From Frankia alni ACN14a (GTDB taxonomy: Bacteria > Actinomycetota > Actinomycetes > Frankiales > Frankiaceae): a stretch of 64,000 nt of DNA. The notes beneath the pieces were generated by a model that searched no databases, was not told the DNA's origin, and worked only from the letters and a program-made list of their open reading frames with translations. The stretch lies in assembly GCF_000058485.1 (NCBI RefSeq), contig NC_008278.1, forward strand, positions 3,528,962-3,592,961. The letters run 5' to 3'. A program made the translations under genes and the position numbers. Positions within the stretch are counted from its first letter, which is position 1. Each line of letters opens with the position of its first letter. Below, piece after piece: positions 28,796 to 37,254 of the stretch.

Positions 28796-29878
28796 TCAGA
28801 GGGGCACGGTGCCGGCGACCCTGGTGCCCGCCCCGGGTGCCGAGCTGACGTGCAGCGAGCCGCCCACCGCGGCGAGTCGGGCCCGAAGCTGCGCCAGGCC
28901 GGTGCTGGCGGCGTCGGCCAGGCCCGGCCCGGCGTCGGCGACCTCGAACCACAGCCCCTGATAGGTGTTGCGGACGGCGACGATCACGGCGGCGCCCGGT
29001 GCGTGCTTGTGCGCGTTGTTCACCGCCTCGAGGCAGGTGAAGTACACCGTGCTCTCGACGCTCGGCGGATAGCGGCGGGCCCGGACGTCGGCGCTGATGT
29101 CCAACGTGACGTTGTGCGCCTCGCGGAAGCTCAGCGCCAGTGCCGGAGCCAGGCCGGCGGCCTGCAGCGGCACGGGCGTGATCCCCGCCGCGGTGTCGAC
29201 CAGCAGCTGCTGGGTGCGGTCGAGCCGGGCGCCGAGATCGGCCACCGCCGTGGTGGCGGTGTCCTCGTCCGTGGTGGCGGTGGCCAGCCGGTGTTCGACG
29301 ACGGCGGCGGCCAGTTGCAGCGAGACCAGGTGTAGCTGCGCGCCGTCGTGCAGATCCCGTTCGAGGGCGTGGCGCTCGCTCTCCATCCGGGACGCCGCAC
29401 GCTGGCGGGCGTCCGCGATCCAGGCGAGCACGTCCTGACCCCAGCGGCGGGCCGCACGCGCCCCGGTCTGCGCCGCCGCACCCGCGATGACGACGCCGAG
29501 CACGGCCGCGACCTCGTCCAGGCGTCGCCGCTCGTCCAGGCGTCGCCGGTCGTCCAGCTCAGGGAGCGCGGTCAGGGTCACGAGGAGAGTGGCGACCTCG
29601 ACCCCGTGATGGCGGATCGGGTGCGCCGAGGTGACGGTCGCGGCCGCGGGACCGTCTGCCCGTCCTGGCCTCGACCACCGGTGTTCCCACGGATCCTGTG
29701 GGTCCAGCACCCGCAGGACGACGAGTTCCGCTCCGACCTGTGCGCCGATCCACGCCACCACCGGGGTGAGGTCGCCGCCGCGGGGGCCGGCGGAGGGCAG
29801 CTCGGCGGCCACCCGCAGCACGCCGGGCGCGAGTGAGGCGCCGGGGTCGAGCGGCCCCGCGGGAGCGGACGGTGTCAT
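28796..29878 (-). CDS. Sensor histidine kinase (NarL/DesK type)
   Basis: 360 residues from ATG 29878, chosen because AGGAG lies 8 bases upstream; the longer frame runs through a dispersed repeat. An N-terminal GAF-like part (residues 20-140) precedes a coiled segment with the repeat DDRRRLDERRRLDE. HisKA_3 has ERHALERDLHDGAQLHLVSL with the phospho-acceptor His near residue 172. The ATPase domain has CLEAVNNAHKHAPG (N-box, about 286) and DAGPGL (G1), ending in GTRVAGTVPL. No membrane segments are seen, so it senses a cytosolic signal. It converges on the regulator/degenerate-sensor pair, with 26 bases between ends. Confidence 0.88.
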   Translation of the reverse strand: MTPSAPAGPLDPGASLAPGVLRVAAELPSAGPRGGDLTPVVAWIGAQVGAELVVLRVLDPQDPWEHRWSRPGRADGPAAATVTSAHPIRHHGVEVATLLVTLTALPELDDRRRLDERRRLDEVAAVLGVVIAGAAAQTGARAARRWGQDVLAWIADARQRAASRMESERHALERDLHDGAQLHLVSLQLAAAVVEHRLATATTDEDTATTAVADLGARLDRTQQLLVDTAAGITPVPLQAAGLAPALALSFREAHNVTLDISADVRARRYPPSVESTVYFTCLEAVNNAHKHAPGAAVIVAVRNTYQGLWFEVADAGPGLADAASTGLAQLRARLAAVGGSLHVSSAPGAGTRVAGTVPL

Positions 29879-29964
29879 GGCGCAGGCTCCTGCCGTGGGC
29901 GCGTAGCTGGTGGTGATCGCGGGATGGTGTGCGGGAGCACCGTGACGGCTGGTGCCGGTCGGCT

Positions 29965-30030
29965 GCGCCGGAGCCCAACCCTCGGTGCTGGCGCGGTTCC
30001 GCGGAACACCAAGATCATCCGACTGGGGTT
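29965..30030 (-). repeat. Dispersed GTTCCGCGGAAC element, copy 3
   Basis: The palindrome is at 29996-30007. On the minus strand it reads GATCTTGGTGTTCCGCGGAA then CCGCGCC, matching copies 1 and 2. It lies in the 271-bp gap between the histidine kinase start and the Hsp70-like gene end, which otherwise holds no supported gene. Confidence 0.75.
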
Positions 30031-30149
30031 CGGGTTGAGGCATCGTCGTGCTCTGCCGGTCACGCGTGGTGTGAAGACTGGCCGGAGGCAGCCGCGGCCG
30101 GGGTGGTGGTCAGCGGATGCAGGAGGTCGTGGCCAAGGAGACACGCCTC

Positions 30150-31619
30150 CTATCCGGTCTGACCGCGCAGCACGGCGACGAGTGCCGCCAGCAGCAGGAC
30201 GGTGACGACCAGGGCCGCGATCACCGCCGGGCGTCGGTGATGATCGGGGGACGAGGCCGCGGGGTCCGTCGCGGGCCGGCGCAGGGGCCCGGCCGGCGCA
30301 CTGCCCGCGAACCCGCGGGCCGCGGATCCAGGGGTGGGACGACCGACGACCACGGGGAGGTAGGACGCCGGCGGCGGCGCTGGTGGCGGTGGCGCTGGTG
30401 GTGGTGGCAGCGGCGCTGGTGGCGGTGGATGAGGAGAAGGAGGAGGCGGTGGGGGCGGCGTGGTGGCGGGCCGGCGGGAAGCGGTCGGTCGCGGGAGCGT
30501 GCCGGCGGCGGCGCGGTGGGGGGTGGCCGGTTCGAGGAGCTGGGCGGCGATCCGGGCCGCGCCGAGCGCCACCAGGTGCTTGGGGTGCGCGTTGACGACG
30601 GTCGGGCGTCCCAGGGCCGACTCGACCGTGCGGGCCACCGCGGGGATGCGGGAGGAACCGCCGGCCAGCAGGACCGCCGACAGGTCCGCCGGCTCGACCC
30701 CGGCGGAGCTCAGGGTGCGGTGCAGCGCGTCCACGGTGGAGTGGATCGCCGGGCGGACCATGTCCTCGAACCGCGCGCGGGTGAGCCGCACCTCGGCGCG
30801 GGCGGTCGGCAGGAACACCGGGATCACGGTCTCCTCGTCGAAGGAAAGCGCCTCCTTGGCGAGCACGCACTCCTGCCGCAGCCGGGCCAGCGCGACGGCA
30901 CCGGCGTGGTCCTGCGGATCGATGTCGCTGACGGCCCCGCCCAGCTCCCGGTCGACGTGATGCACGACGGCCTCGTCGAAGTCGAGGCCGCCGAGCCACT
31001 CCACGCCCTCGGGCAGGCCCAGGATCTCCGTTCCGCCCGCGCGGAACCGCAGGACGGCCGTGTCGAACGTGCCCCCGCCCAGGTCGTAGACGGCGATGAT
31101 CGCTCCCGGTGGGAGCGGGCGGACGGCGGTGTAGTGGGTGGCGGCGGCCACCGGCTCGGTCACCATCCTCACGTCGCCGACCCCCGCCAGCCGCGCCACC
31201 TCGTCGAACTGCTTCATCCGGTAGGGGCCCCACACGGCCGGCCGGCTCAGGACGATGGTCTCCGGCGGCGCCCCCTGCAGGTCGGTGACCGCGCGCACGG
31301 TGTCGCCGAGCGAGGCGGCCAGCAGCGCCGCCGGGGAGAACGGGGCCTCGCCCAGCATCAGGGGAGTGGGATCGCCGAGCCGGCGCTTGTACCCCAGGGC
31401 CGCGTGGGCGGGCGCCAGCGCCGCCCGGCGCACGGCCGCCTCGCCGGTCAGCAGGCGGCCGTCCGGGCCGGCGTGGACCACGGCGGGGGTGGCGACGCTG
31501 CGGCTGCCCAGGCTCACCATCTCGGTGTGGCCCCAGCGGCCGAGACCCGCGGAGACGGGATGACCGACGGCCACCGCGGTGAAGGTGGTCCCGAGATCGA
31601 CTCCGAGTCCGTACCTCAC
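30150..31619 (-). CDS. Hsp70-like protein with C-terminal membrane anchor
   Basis: A 489-residue protein with an actin/Hsp70 ATPase domain but no classic substrate-binding domain. Motifs: phosphate 1 GVDLGTTFTAVAVG, MVTEPVAAATHY, phosphate 2 VYDLGGGTFDTAVL, adenosine LLAGGSSRIPAVARTV. After residue 380 comes a long Pro-rich run (PPPPPPPSPHPPPP), and one hydrophobic helix near the C-terminus (VIAALVVTVLLLAALVAVL) anchors it, leaving a few residues outside. Such Hsp70-like membrane proteins are common in actinobacteria and have no known function. The start is an ATG at 31619 directly before the phosphate-1 motif. Confidence 0.85.
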   Translation of the reverse strand: MRYGLGVDLGTTFTAVAVGHPVSAGLGRWGHTEMVSLGSRSVATPAVVHAGPDGRLLTGEAAVRRAALAPAHAALGYKRRLGDPTPLMLGEAPFSPAALLAASLGDTVRAVTDLQGAPPETIVLSRPAVWGPYRMKQFDEVARLAGVGDVRMVTEPVAAATHYTAVRPLPPGAIIAVYDLGGGTFDTAVLRFRAGGTEILGLPEGVEWLGGLDFDEAVVHHVDRELGGAVSDIDPQDHAGAVALARLRQECVLAKEALSFDEETVIPVFLPTARAEVRLTRARFEDMVRPAIHSTVDALHRTLSSAGVEPADLSAVLLAGGSSRIPAVARTVESALGRPTVVNAHPKHLVALGAARIAAQLLEPATPHRAAAGTLPRPTASRRPATTPPPPPPPSPHPPPPAPLPPPPAPPPPAPPPASYLPVVVGRPTPGSAARGFAGSAPAGPLRRPATDPAASSPDHHRRPAVIAALVVTVLLLAALVAVLRGQTG

Positions 31620-31767
31620 CCTGCCCGACTCCCGCGACGTTCGGTCCGCATGACTCCTCCACCCGGTGCCCCGTCAGAGTAGAAGGCCGGCGACCCTACG
31701 TGGCCGGAGTTGTCCTGTTTTTCACCAAGACGACGCCGGGACGACCGGACGGCGCGCGGAGGCGCGG

Positions 31768-32193
31768 CTACCGACGGTGATCCATACGGTCCTGCTGCGC
31801 CGCGTCGAAGGACCGCCGGGCCTGCTCGACCCGGTCGACGTTGGCCTGCGACCAGCCGGCAAGCGCGGCGAACAGCGGGGCGAGGCTGACGCCGAGTTCG
31901 CTGATCTCGTACTCCACCCGCGGGGGCACCTCCTGGTGGTAGGTGCGCACCACCAGCCCGTCGCGTTCGAGCTGGCGCAGCCGCTGCGTGAGCACCTTGG
32001 GCGTGATGGTGCCGATCCGCCGCTCCAGCTCCACGAACCGCTGCCGGCCGAAGGTGTGCAGCGTCCAGAGGATGGGAGTGGTCCAGCGGCTGAAGACGAT
32101 GTCGACCACCGGCGAGACGGGGCATGCCTGCTGCGGGTGCAGCGCGGTCGCCGGCGCGGCCGGGGACGGCCGGGTCTGGGGCGGGTCGAGCAC
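31768..32193 (-). CDS. HxlR-family transcriptional regulator
   Basis: 141 residues from GTG 32193, chosen because GGAGG lies 5 bases upstream; GTG 32199 is in frame too. The HxlR winged helix starts with CPVSPVVDIVFSRWTTPILW and continues FGRQRFVELERRIGTITPKV and LTQRLRQLERDGLVVRTYH, ending PPRVEYEISELGVSL. The early Cys (the C-P in the first motif) matches the redox-sensing Cys of HypR/QorR-type members. It is divergent from an MFS gene at 32358 and probably controls it. Confidence 0.9.
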   Translation of the reverse strand: MLDPPQTRPSPAAPATALHPQQACPVSPVVDIVFSRWTTPILWTLHTFGRQRFVELERRIGTITPKVLTQRLRQLERDGLVVRTYHQEVPPRVEYEISELGVSLAPLFAALAGWSQANVDRVEQARRSFDAAQQDRMDHRR

Positions 32194-32221
32194 GGTCACC
32201 TCCGGGATAGTGGCTTTCTTC

Positions 32222-32231
32222 TAGGTTCCTA
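32222..32231. promoter_or_regulatory. Candidate HxlR operator
   Basis: A 10-bp palindrome, TAGGTTCCTA, and a nearby pair of AATGNTAGC words (32232-32251) lie in the AT-richer gap between divergent HxlR and MFS genes. This is position-based inference. Confidence 0.4.
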
Positions 32232-32357
32232 ATGTAGCCGGAATGCTAGCTTCGCGATGCATTCGACCAACGCTGTCGAACTGGCTCGTGCCGGGGGCCC
32301 CGAACCTCCGGTCCGCCGTTGTGCGCCGTTGCGCGCCGCCGAAGCAGGAGCACTTTC

Positions 32358-33836
32358 ATGTCCATTCCGGAATCCGTGCGGGGCACGGTCGTCCGCTCTT
32401 CTCCGCCGACCGGGTCCGGCCGCCGGCCCGGGCTCATCCTCGCCTTTCTCAGCATTGCCGGCTTCATGACTTTCCTCGACGTCTCCATCGTGAACGTCGC
32501 CCTGCCGACCATCGAGGACAAGCTCGACATCTCCGCGACACGTCTACCGTACGTGGTGACGACCTACGGCATGGTGCTCGGTGGATTCCTGCTGCTGTGC
32601 GGACGCCTCGCGGACACCTACGGCCGCCGCCTGATGTTGCAGACCGGGCTGACGCTGTTCGCGCTGTCCTCCCTGCTGGGTGGGTTCGCCCAGGAGGCGG
32701 TCCAGCTCATCGTCGCGCGCGGGCTGCAGGGCCTGGGTGCGGCGTTCCTCGCCACCTCGGCGCTGAGCCTGTTGACCAGCAGTTTCCCCGAGGGGCCCGC
32801 ACGCACCAGGGCGCTCGGCGTGTGGGGTTCGCTCAGCGGCGTGGCGTCCGTGGCGGGCGTGACCCTCGGCGGCCTGCTGACCGACGGCCCCGGCTGGCGC
32901 TGGATCTTCTTCATCAACGTGCCGATCGGCCTGCTCGGCGCGCTGCTCGCGCCAGGCGTGGTGAACGAGAGCCGGGCCGACCGGCGAAGCTCCTCGTTCG
33001 ACCTCGCCGGCGCGGTCACCCTGACCGCCGGCCTGGTCCTGCTGATCTTCTCTCTCGGGCAGACCGTCGACGACTCCGATCCGCCCGTCGGGCTCATCGC
33101 GGCGGGATTCACCGTCTCCGCGCTGCTGCTCGGGGCGTTCCTGCTGATCGAGCGACGCGCCCGCGATCCACTGATCACGCTGGGAATTCTCCGTCGGCCG
33201 TCGTTGCGCGCGGCGAACCTCGCCGCGGTGCTCCTGTTCGGCAACGTGGTGACGCTGTTCTTCTTCGCCAGCCTCTTCATGCAGCAGGTTCTCGACTATT
33301 CGCCGCTGCGGACCGGGCTGGCATACGTGCCGCTCGCGGTCATCGTGGCGGTCGGCGCGGGAATCGCCGCACAGCTCGTCACCAGGGTGCCCGTCGGACT
33401 GGTCCTCATGATCGGGCTGCTGCTCACCGTCGGGGGCATGCTGCTGCTGTTCCGAGCGCCCGTCGACGCCTCCTACCCGGTCGACCTGCTGCCCGCCTTC
33501 CTCGGTACCGGTCTGGGGCTCGGCCTGTCCTTCGTGCCGATCCAGGTCGTGGCGTTCACCGGCGTCCGCGAACACGAGTCGGGTCTCGCCGCCGGCCTGA
33601 TCAACACCAGCCAGGAGGTGGGCGGCGCGATCGGCCTGGCGGTCGCCGCCACCTATGCCTTCCGTGACCTCGCCGAGCGGACGGACCGGGCGCACGGCGT
33701 GCCCGCGCTGGTGCACCAGGCGCGGGCCGACGTCTTCCACGACGCCTTCCTCGCCGGGGCGTTCTTCGCCGCCGCCGCCCTTCTCGTCACGCTGGTGCTC
33801 CTGCCCCGCACCCGCCCCGATCGAACGGGTGTTTGA
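32358..33836 (+). CDS. MFS transporter, EmrB/QacA-like (DHA2)
   Basis: A 492-residue drug:H+ antiporter. ATG 32358 has CAGGAG 7 bases upstream. TM1, FLSIAGFMTFLDVSIVNVAL, has the DHA2 L-D-x-x-I-V-N-V-A-L-P motif; motif A is CGRLADTYGRRLMLQ; RWIFFINVPIGLLGALL is the conserved TM6 region; and INTSQEVGGAIGLAVA is in the second half. About 14 helices. It is divergent from HxlR and followed after 12 bases by the AlkB-like gene, so the pair may be co-transcribed. Confidence 0.9.
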   Translation: MSIPESVRGTVVRSSPPTGSGRRPGLILAFLSIAGFMTFLDVSIVNVALPTIEDKLDISATRLPYVVTTYGMVLGGFLLLCGRLADTYGRRLMLQTGLTLFALSSLLGGFAQEAVQLIVARGLQGLGAAFLATSALSLLTSSFPEGPARTRALGVWGSLSGVASVAGVTLGGLLTDGPGWRWIFFINVPIGLLGALLAPGVVNESRADRRSSSFDLAGAVTLTAGLVLLIFSLGQTVDDSDPPVGLIAAGFTVSALLLGAFLLIERRARDPLITLGILRRPSLRAANLAAVLLFGNVVTLFFFASLFMQQVLDYSPLRTGLAYVPLAVIVAVGAGIAAQLVTRVPVGLVLMIGLLLTVGGMLLLFRAPVDASYPVDLLPAFLGTGLGLGLSFVPIQVVAFTGVREHESGLAAGLINTSQEVGGAIGLAVAATYAFRDLAERTDRAHGVPALVHQARADVFHDAFLAGAFFAAAALLVTLVLLPRTRPDRTGV

Positions 33837-33848
33837 TAGTCTGGGTCG

Positions 33849-34481
33849 GTGGAGGTCGCCCCGTTCCAGGCGTCGCTGCTCGATGCGGCGGCGTCGGTCG
33901 AGGTCGGTCCGCTCGCGGGGGCCGTGCGCCGGCGTGTGCTGTCCGCGGGCGCGTGGGTGGATCTGCGGCCGCGCTGGGTTGAGGGGGCGGATGCCCTGTT
34001 CGAGCGGCTGCGCGACGGGGTCCCCTGGCGGGCCGAGCGGCGTTCCATGTACGAGCGGGTGGTCGACGTCCCGCGGCTGCTGGCCTTCTACGGCGGCGGC
34101 GAGGCGCTGCCCGACCCGGCGCTGGCCGCGGCGCGCGACGCGCTCGACGAGCGCTATGCGGCCGAGCTGGGGGAGCGGTTCGTCACCGCGGGCCTGTGCC
34201 TGTATCGCGACGGCCGGGACAGCGTCGCCTGGCACGGCGACCGGATCGGGCGCGGTGGCCGGCAGGACACGATGGTGGCGATCGTCGTGCTGGGCTGCCC
34301 CCGGCCGCTGCTGCTGCGCCCGCGTGGCGGCGGCCCGGCGCTGCGCTTCGAACTCGGCCACGGCGACCTGATCGTCATGGGCGGAAGCTGCCAGCGCACC
34401 TGGGACCACGCGGTGCCCAAGTCGGCCCGCCCGGTGGGTCCCCGGATCAGCGTCCAGTTCCGCCCGCGCGACGTGCGCTGA
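33849..34481 (+). CDS. AlkB-like 2-oxoglutarate/Fe(II) dioxygenase
   Basis: A 210-residue AlkB homologue. GTG 33849 begins 12 bases after the MFS stop; GATAGT (33835-33840) lies 8 bases upstream, so a separate leaderless transcript is possible. The iron site is the His-x-Asp of WHGDRIG (about residues 128-130), with the distal His in TWDHAVPK (about 187) and the 2-oxoglutarate Arg in PRISVQFRP. AlkB enzymes remove methyl groups from 1-meA and 3-meC in DNA or RNA. The substrate-recognition lid differs from E. coli AlkB; the W-H-x-D-x-I-G form is typical of the short actinobacterial family. Confidence 0.88.
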   Translation: MEVAPFQASLLDAAASVEVGPLAGAVRRRVLSAGAWVDLRPRWVEGADALFERLRDGVPWRAERRSMYERVVDVPRLLAFYGGGEALPDPALAAARDALDERYAAELGERFVTAGLCLYRDGRDSVAWHGDRIGRGGRQDTMVAIVVLGCPRPLLLRPRGGGPALRFELGHGDLIVMGGSCQRTWDHAVPKSARPVGPRISVQFRPRDVR

Positions 34482-34630
34482 GGTCCCCACCGCCCGCGGC
34501 AGGCGCACACCGGCATCGGTTTGTTGACAGATCGGTCCAGTGCGCGACGGGAGTGACCGGGCCGACCTGGGTACCGCCTTCGCAGCGGAGCGGTCGCGGG
34601 GCCGCACGCAGGCGAAAGGCGGTGGCGGCC

Positions 34631-35812
34631 ATGGTCGATCAGGGCGGATCCGGACGTGTGGGTCTGGCGGACACACCCCCGCCCCACACCGGCGTGGGCG
34701 ATGGCGCCCACGCCGGTCCCGCCCCGGACGCCGGTCCCGGTCCCGACGCCGGCCTCGACGCGGACAGGCGATCGGGGCGGCCGGGTCCGGCGAGTCAGGC
34801 GGCGGCCGGTGGCGACGAGGCGGCGGGCCACCCCCGCGGCGGCGCGGCGCGAACCCGGGCGTTCCGCGGCGGCGTGCTGACCGAGGAGAACTTCCCCCTT
34901 TCCGACGTCGATCGCTTCCGCGGGCAGGACGACGTGGTGGTCTGGCTGGACCTGTGCGCCCCGGACGCCGAGCAGCTCCACCTCGTCGCCGACGAGCTGC
35001 GCCTGGACCCGCACGCCGTCGAGGACGCGCTGTCGGCCGGCGAGCGGGCGAAGCTGGACCGCTACCCGACCCACCTGTTCCTCAACACCTACGCCGTGCG
35101 CCTCGACGTGGCCTCCGGGGAGTTGGTCAGCCAGGAGATCTCCGCGTTCATCGCCGGGCGGACGCTGGTCACCGTGCGTGGCGACGACACGTTCGACCTC
35201 GACGAGGTGCTGCGCCGGGTGCACGGTGCCGACCTGGCCGCGCACGGCGTCGCCTACCTCGTCCACGGCATCATCGACGTCGTCGTCGACGGCTACTTCA
35301 CCGCCGTGCAGGCGCTGGACGGCGCCCTGGAGGACCTCGAGGACATGCTCTTCGACGAGGACGTGCCGGAGGGGACCGTGCACCGGCGCAGCTTCGAGCT
35401 GCGCAAGAGCCTGGTCCAGCTCCGCCGGGAGATCCTGCCCATGCGTGAGGCGGTGAACAGCCTCATGCGCCGCGACACCGGGCTCGTCACCGACGGGCTG
35501 GTCTCCGCCTACCAGGACGTCTACGACCACGTGCTGCGTGCGACGGAGTGGACCGACAGCCTGCGTGACATGATCAATTCGATCCTGGACACCAACCTGA
35601 CGATCCAGAGCAACCGGCTGAACCTCGTGATGAAGAAGATGACGGGCTGGGCGGCGATCATCGCCGTGCCGACCCTCATCACCGGCTTCTTCGGCCAGAA
35701 CGTCCCCTACCCGGGCAGCGGCGAGAGCTGGGGATTCTCCGTCGACCTGTTCGTTCTCGTGCTGTCCGCGGCGATCCTCTACGTCGTGTTCCGCCGCAAG
35801 GGCTGGCTGTGA
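34631..35812 (+). CDS. corA: CorA-family divalent cation transporter
   Basis: 393 residues from ATG 34631; upstream sequence in the same frame is shadow. About 80 disordered Pro/Gly/Ala residues precede the cytosolic alpha/beta domain (VVWLDLCAPDAEQLHLVADEL, RYPTHLFLNTYAVRL). The long stalk helix and two C-terminal membrane helices follow. The pore signature that is GMN in typical CorA is GQN here (GFFGQNVPYPG, about residues 353-363). The GQN form occurs in divergent CorA-family members, so the ion (Mg, Co, Zn) is uncertain. A downstream hairpin (35894-35910) may terminate it. Confidence 0.87.
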   Translation: MVDQGGSGRVGLADTPPPHTGVGDGAHAGPAPDAGPGPDAGLDADRRSGRPGPASQAAAGGDEAAGHPRGGAARTRAFRGGVLTEENFPLSDVDRFRGQDDVVVWLDLCAPDAEQLHLVADELRLDPHAVEDALSAGERAKLDRYPTHLFLNTYAVRLDVASGELVSQEISAFIAGRTLVTVRGDDTFDLDEVLRRVHGADLAAHGVAYLVHGIIDVVVDGYFTAVQALDGALEDLEDMLFDEDVPEGTVHRRSFELRKSLVQLRREILPMREAVNSLMRRDTGLVTDGLVSAYQDVYDHVLRATEWTDSLRDMINSILDTNLTIQSNRLNLVMKKMTGWAAIIAVPTLITGFFGQNVPYPGSGESWGFSVDLFVLVLSAAILYVVFRRKGWL

Positions 35813-35893
35813 GCGCTCGCCACGCTCCGTGGGTGCTGCGGCGAACCGGAGCCCGGCCACGTCCGGCCGGTCATCGTCGCCGCGGCGATGGCC

Positions 35894-35910
35894 CGGGCTC
35901 GCCGAGCCCG
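35894..35910. terminator. Possible corA terminator hairpin
   Basis: CGGGCTC-GCC-GAGCCCG, a 7-bp perfect stem with a 3-base loop, 80 bases after the corA stop. No U-tract follows. A second palindrome, GCAAAG-CAAA-CTTTGC, lies at 35923-35938. Confidence 0.45.
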
Positions 35911-36084
35911 ACGTTTCCGCAGGCAAAGCAAACTTTGCGCAGCCATCTGTCTGAATACGGATTTCTCCGGTCGGTGGAAGGGCGGAGTACAGCCATTGTC
36001 GGAGTTCTGGAGGGCCGCGTAGCGCGGTGACCGACCGCCTGGGAGCGGCTCTCTTCCGTCGCTTCAGGGGTGGCGATGTGGGGG

Positions 36085-36119
36085 CATTCCCTGGTGTCTG
36101 GCCGGGTACAATCCCGCGC
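36085..36119 (+). promoter_or_regulatory. Leaderless promoter, copy 1
   Basis: CATTCC (36085-36090), a 16-base spacer, then TACAAT (36107-36112). The initiating A of the upstream ORF follows 7 bases later at 36120, where transcription would start. The same elements with the same spacings precede the paralogous gene (37255-37290). Confidence 0.65.
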
Positions 36120-36194
36120 ATGGATCAGATGCCACCTGCTCGGCAGTCCCCACCGGGTTGCCTCGTTTCTCCGGCGCCGTCGTCTGCCGGCTAG
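36120..36194 (+). CDS. Pro-rich leaderless upstream ORF, copy 1
   Basis: 24 codons, starting MDQMPPARQSPPG and ending SPAPSSAG, with stop TAG 36192-36194. The start has no room for a ribosome site, since it lies 7 bases after a -10 box, so it should be translated from a leaderless mRNA. Its stop is 6 bases before the ATG of the winged-helix gene at 36201, in the same frame. The paralogous locus has an equivalent 30-codon ORF. Together they suggest a regulatory leader peptide or a reinitiation device. The product itself may have no function. Confidence 0.6.
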   Translation: MDQMPPARQSPPGCLVSPAPSSAG

Positions 36195-36200
36195 CCGGGG

Positions 36201-36896
36201 ATGAGCGACCTCCCGCGCCGGACGCGAGTGGACAAAGGGTCCATTCGACTCAATCGGCGTGACCTGTTCGCGCTGGAGTGGATCTACGATATGGCGGCCA
36301 TCTTCGAATCGGACATCCCGCATCTACTGGATCCGAACAAGCCGATTACGAGGAACGCCGTGCGGGCGATCGTTCGCCGGTGGGAGAGCGCGGGCATCGT
36401 CCCGGCGGAGCATGCCCTCACCTACCAGGGTCGACTGGTGCAGCTCACGCCGGCCGGGACCCGCCTGGTCATCCGGGCCGATCTCGACACCGGGCCGGCC
36501 GCTGACCACGCCGCCATGGGAGTCATCCACCAGGCCCTCGTGGCGCGGGCCCGGCTGCGGATCGAGGTGCGTGGCGTGGCGGGCGCGCGCGTGCTCGGCT
36601 GGGTGAGCGCCCGCCGGTGGCAGGTGGAGAACGTGGCGATGGTGCGGGCCGCCGGGCCTGATCCCGATGGTCTGGTCTGCCTGGATGACGGCACGGTCGG
36701 GGTGGTTCAGGTCTGTCACACGGTCGTGGAGGTCCAGCGGATCCAGCCCTTCCTGGCTGAGCTCGCGCTCCGATATCCTGTGGTCCTGGTGGTGATTCCG
36801 GAGGATCTTCTGCCGAGGACCGAGGGCGTTCTCTCCCGTGAACGTCGCGATCGGCGAGGTCGCGCCGGCGACAGCCTGCAGATCGTCGCCATCTGA
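36201..36896 (+). CDS. Winged-helix protein, replication-relaxation-like, paralog 1
   Basis: A 231-residue protein about 70% identical to the gene at 37389. Residues 15-90 (LNRRDLFALEWIYDMAAIFE, ITRNAVRAIVRRWESAGIV, LVQLTPAGTRLVI) look like a winged helix of the type found in Replic_Relax proteins of actinobacteria. The C-terminal half, with GLVCLDDGTVGVVQVCHTVV, may be a decayed PD-(D/E)XK-like fold: the P-D-G and V-x-V-E-x-E positions are recognisable, but the acidic residues of the second motif are replaced (inference). It is expressed behind a leaderless uORF; CCGGGG between the stop and ATG is a poor ribosome site. Confidence 0.6.
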   Translation: MSDLPRRTRVDKGSIRLNRRDLFALEWIYDMAAIFESDIPHLLDPNKPITRNAVRAIVRRWESAGIVPAEHALTYQGRLVQLTPAGTRLVIRADLDTGPAADHAAMGVIHQALVARARLRIEVRGVAGARVLGWVSARRWQVENVAMVRAAGPDPDGLVCLDDGTVGVVQVCHTVVEVQRIQPFLAELALRYPVVLVVIPEDLLPRTEGVLSRERRDRRGRAGDSLQIVAI

Positions 36897-37157
36897 CTCC
36901 CGGAGCCCTCGGCCGGGCCGGCCGAGGCTCGCTTCCTCCCGCACTCACTGCCGCACTCGCTCTCGCACTCCCGGGGTCGTGACCGCGTCGGTTTCGCGCG
37001 GCCGGGCCACGCTCGACCGCGGAGGCGGGACCGGCGGGACCGGCGGGCGCGCGCACCGTGGCCGGATCCGACGTTCGACCGGACCGTCCTTCTTGGGTGA
37101 GAGTCCAATTCTGGGTGGATACGTTCTTGCTGGGCGGACCCCGGCAGGGCGGTGACC

Positions 37158-37209
37158 AGGCAATCTACAGACACTGTCCCAGCCGTGTGTCTCATTCAAT
37201 GAATTGCCT
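37158..37209. promoter_or_regulatory. Nested inverted repeat upstream of paralog 2
   Basis: Outer arms AGGCAAT (37158-37164) and ATTGCCT (37203-37209), inner arms AGACAC (37169-37174) and GTGTCT (37187-37192). Located about 50 bases before the promoter of the second paralog and not seen before the first; could be an operator or hairpin. Confidence 0.4.
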
Positions 37210-37254
37210 CTCGTGCAGCGCTTCCCGGTGCCCCGAGGGGCGGGTGGGGAAGCT

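Noticed and set aside
34524-34552. Promoter of corA with perfect TTGACA
   Set aside because: TTGACA is present at 34524-34529, but no acceptable -10 hexamer follows at 16-18 bases.
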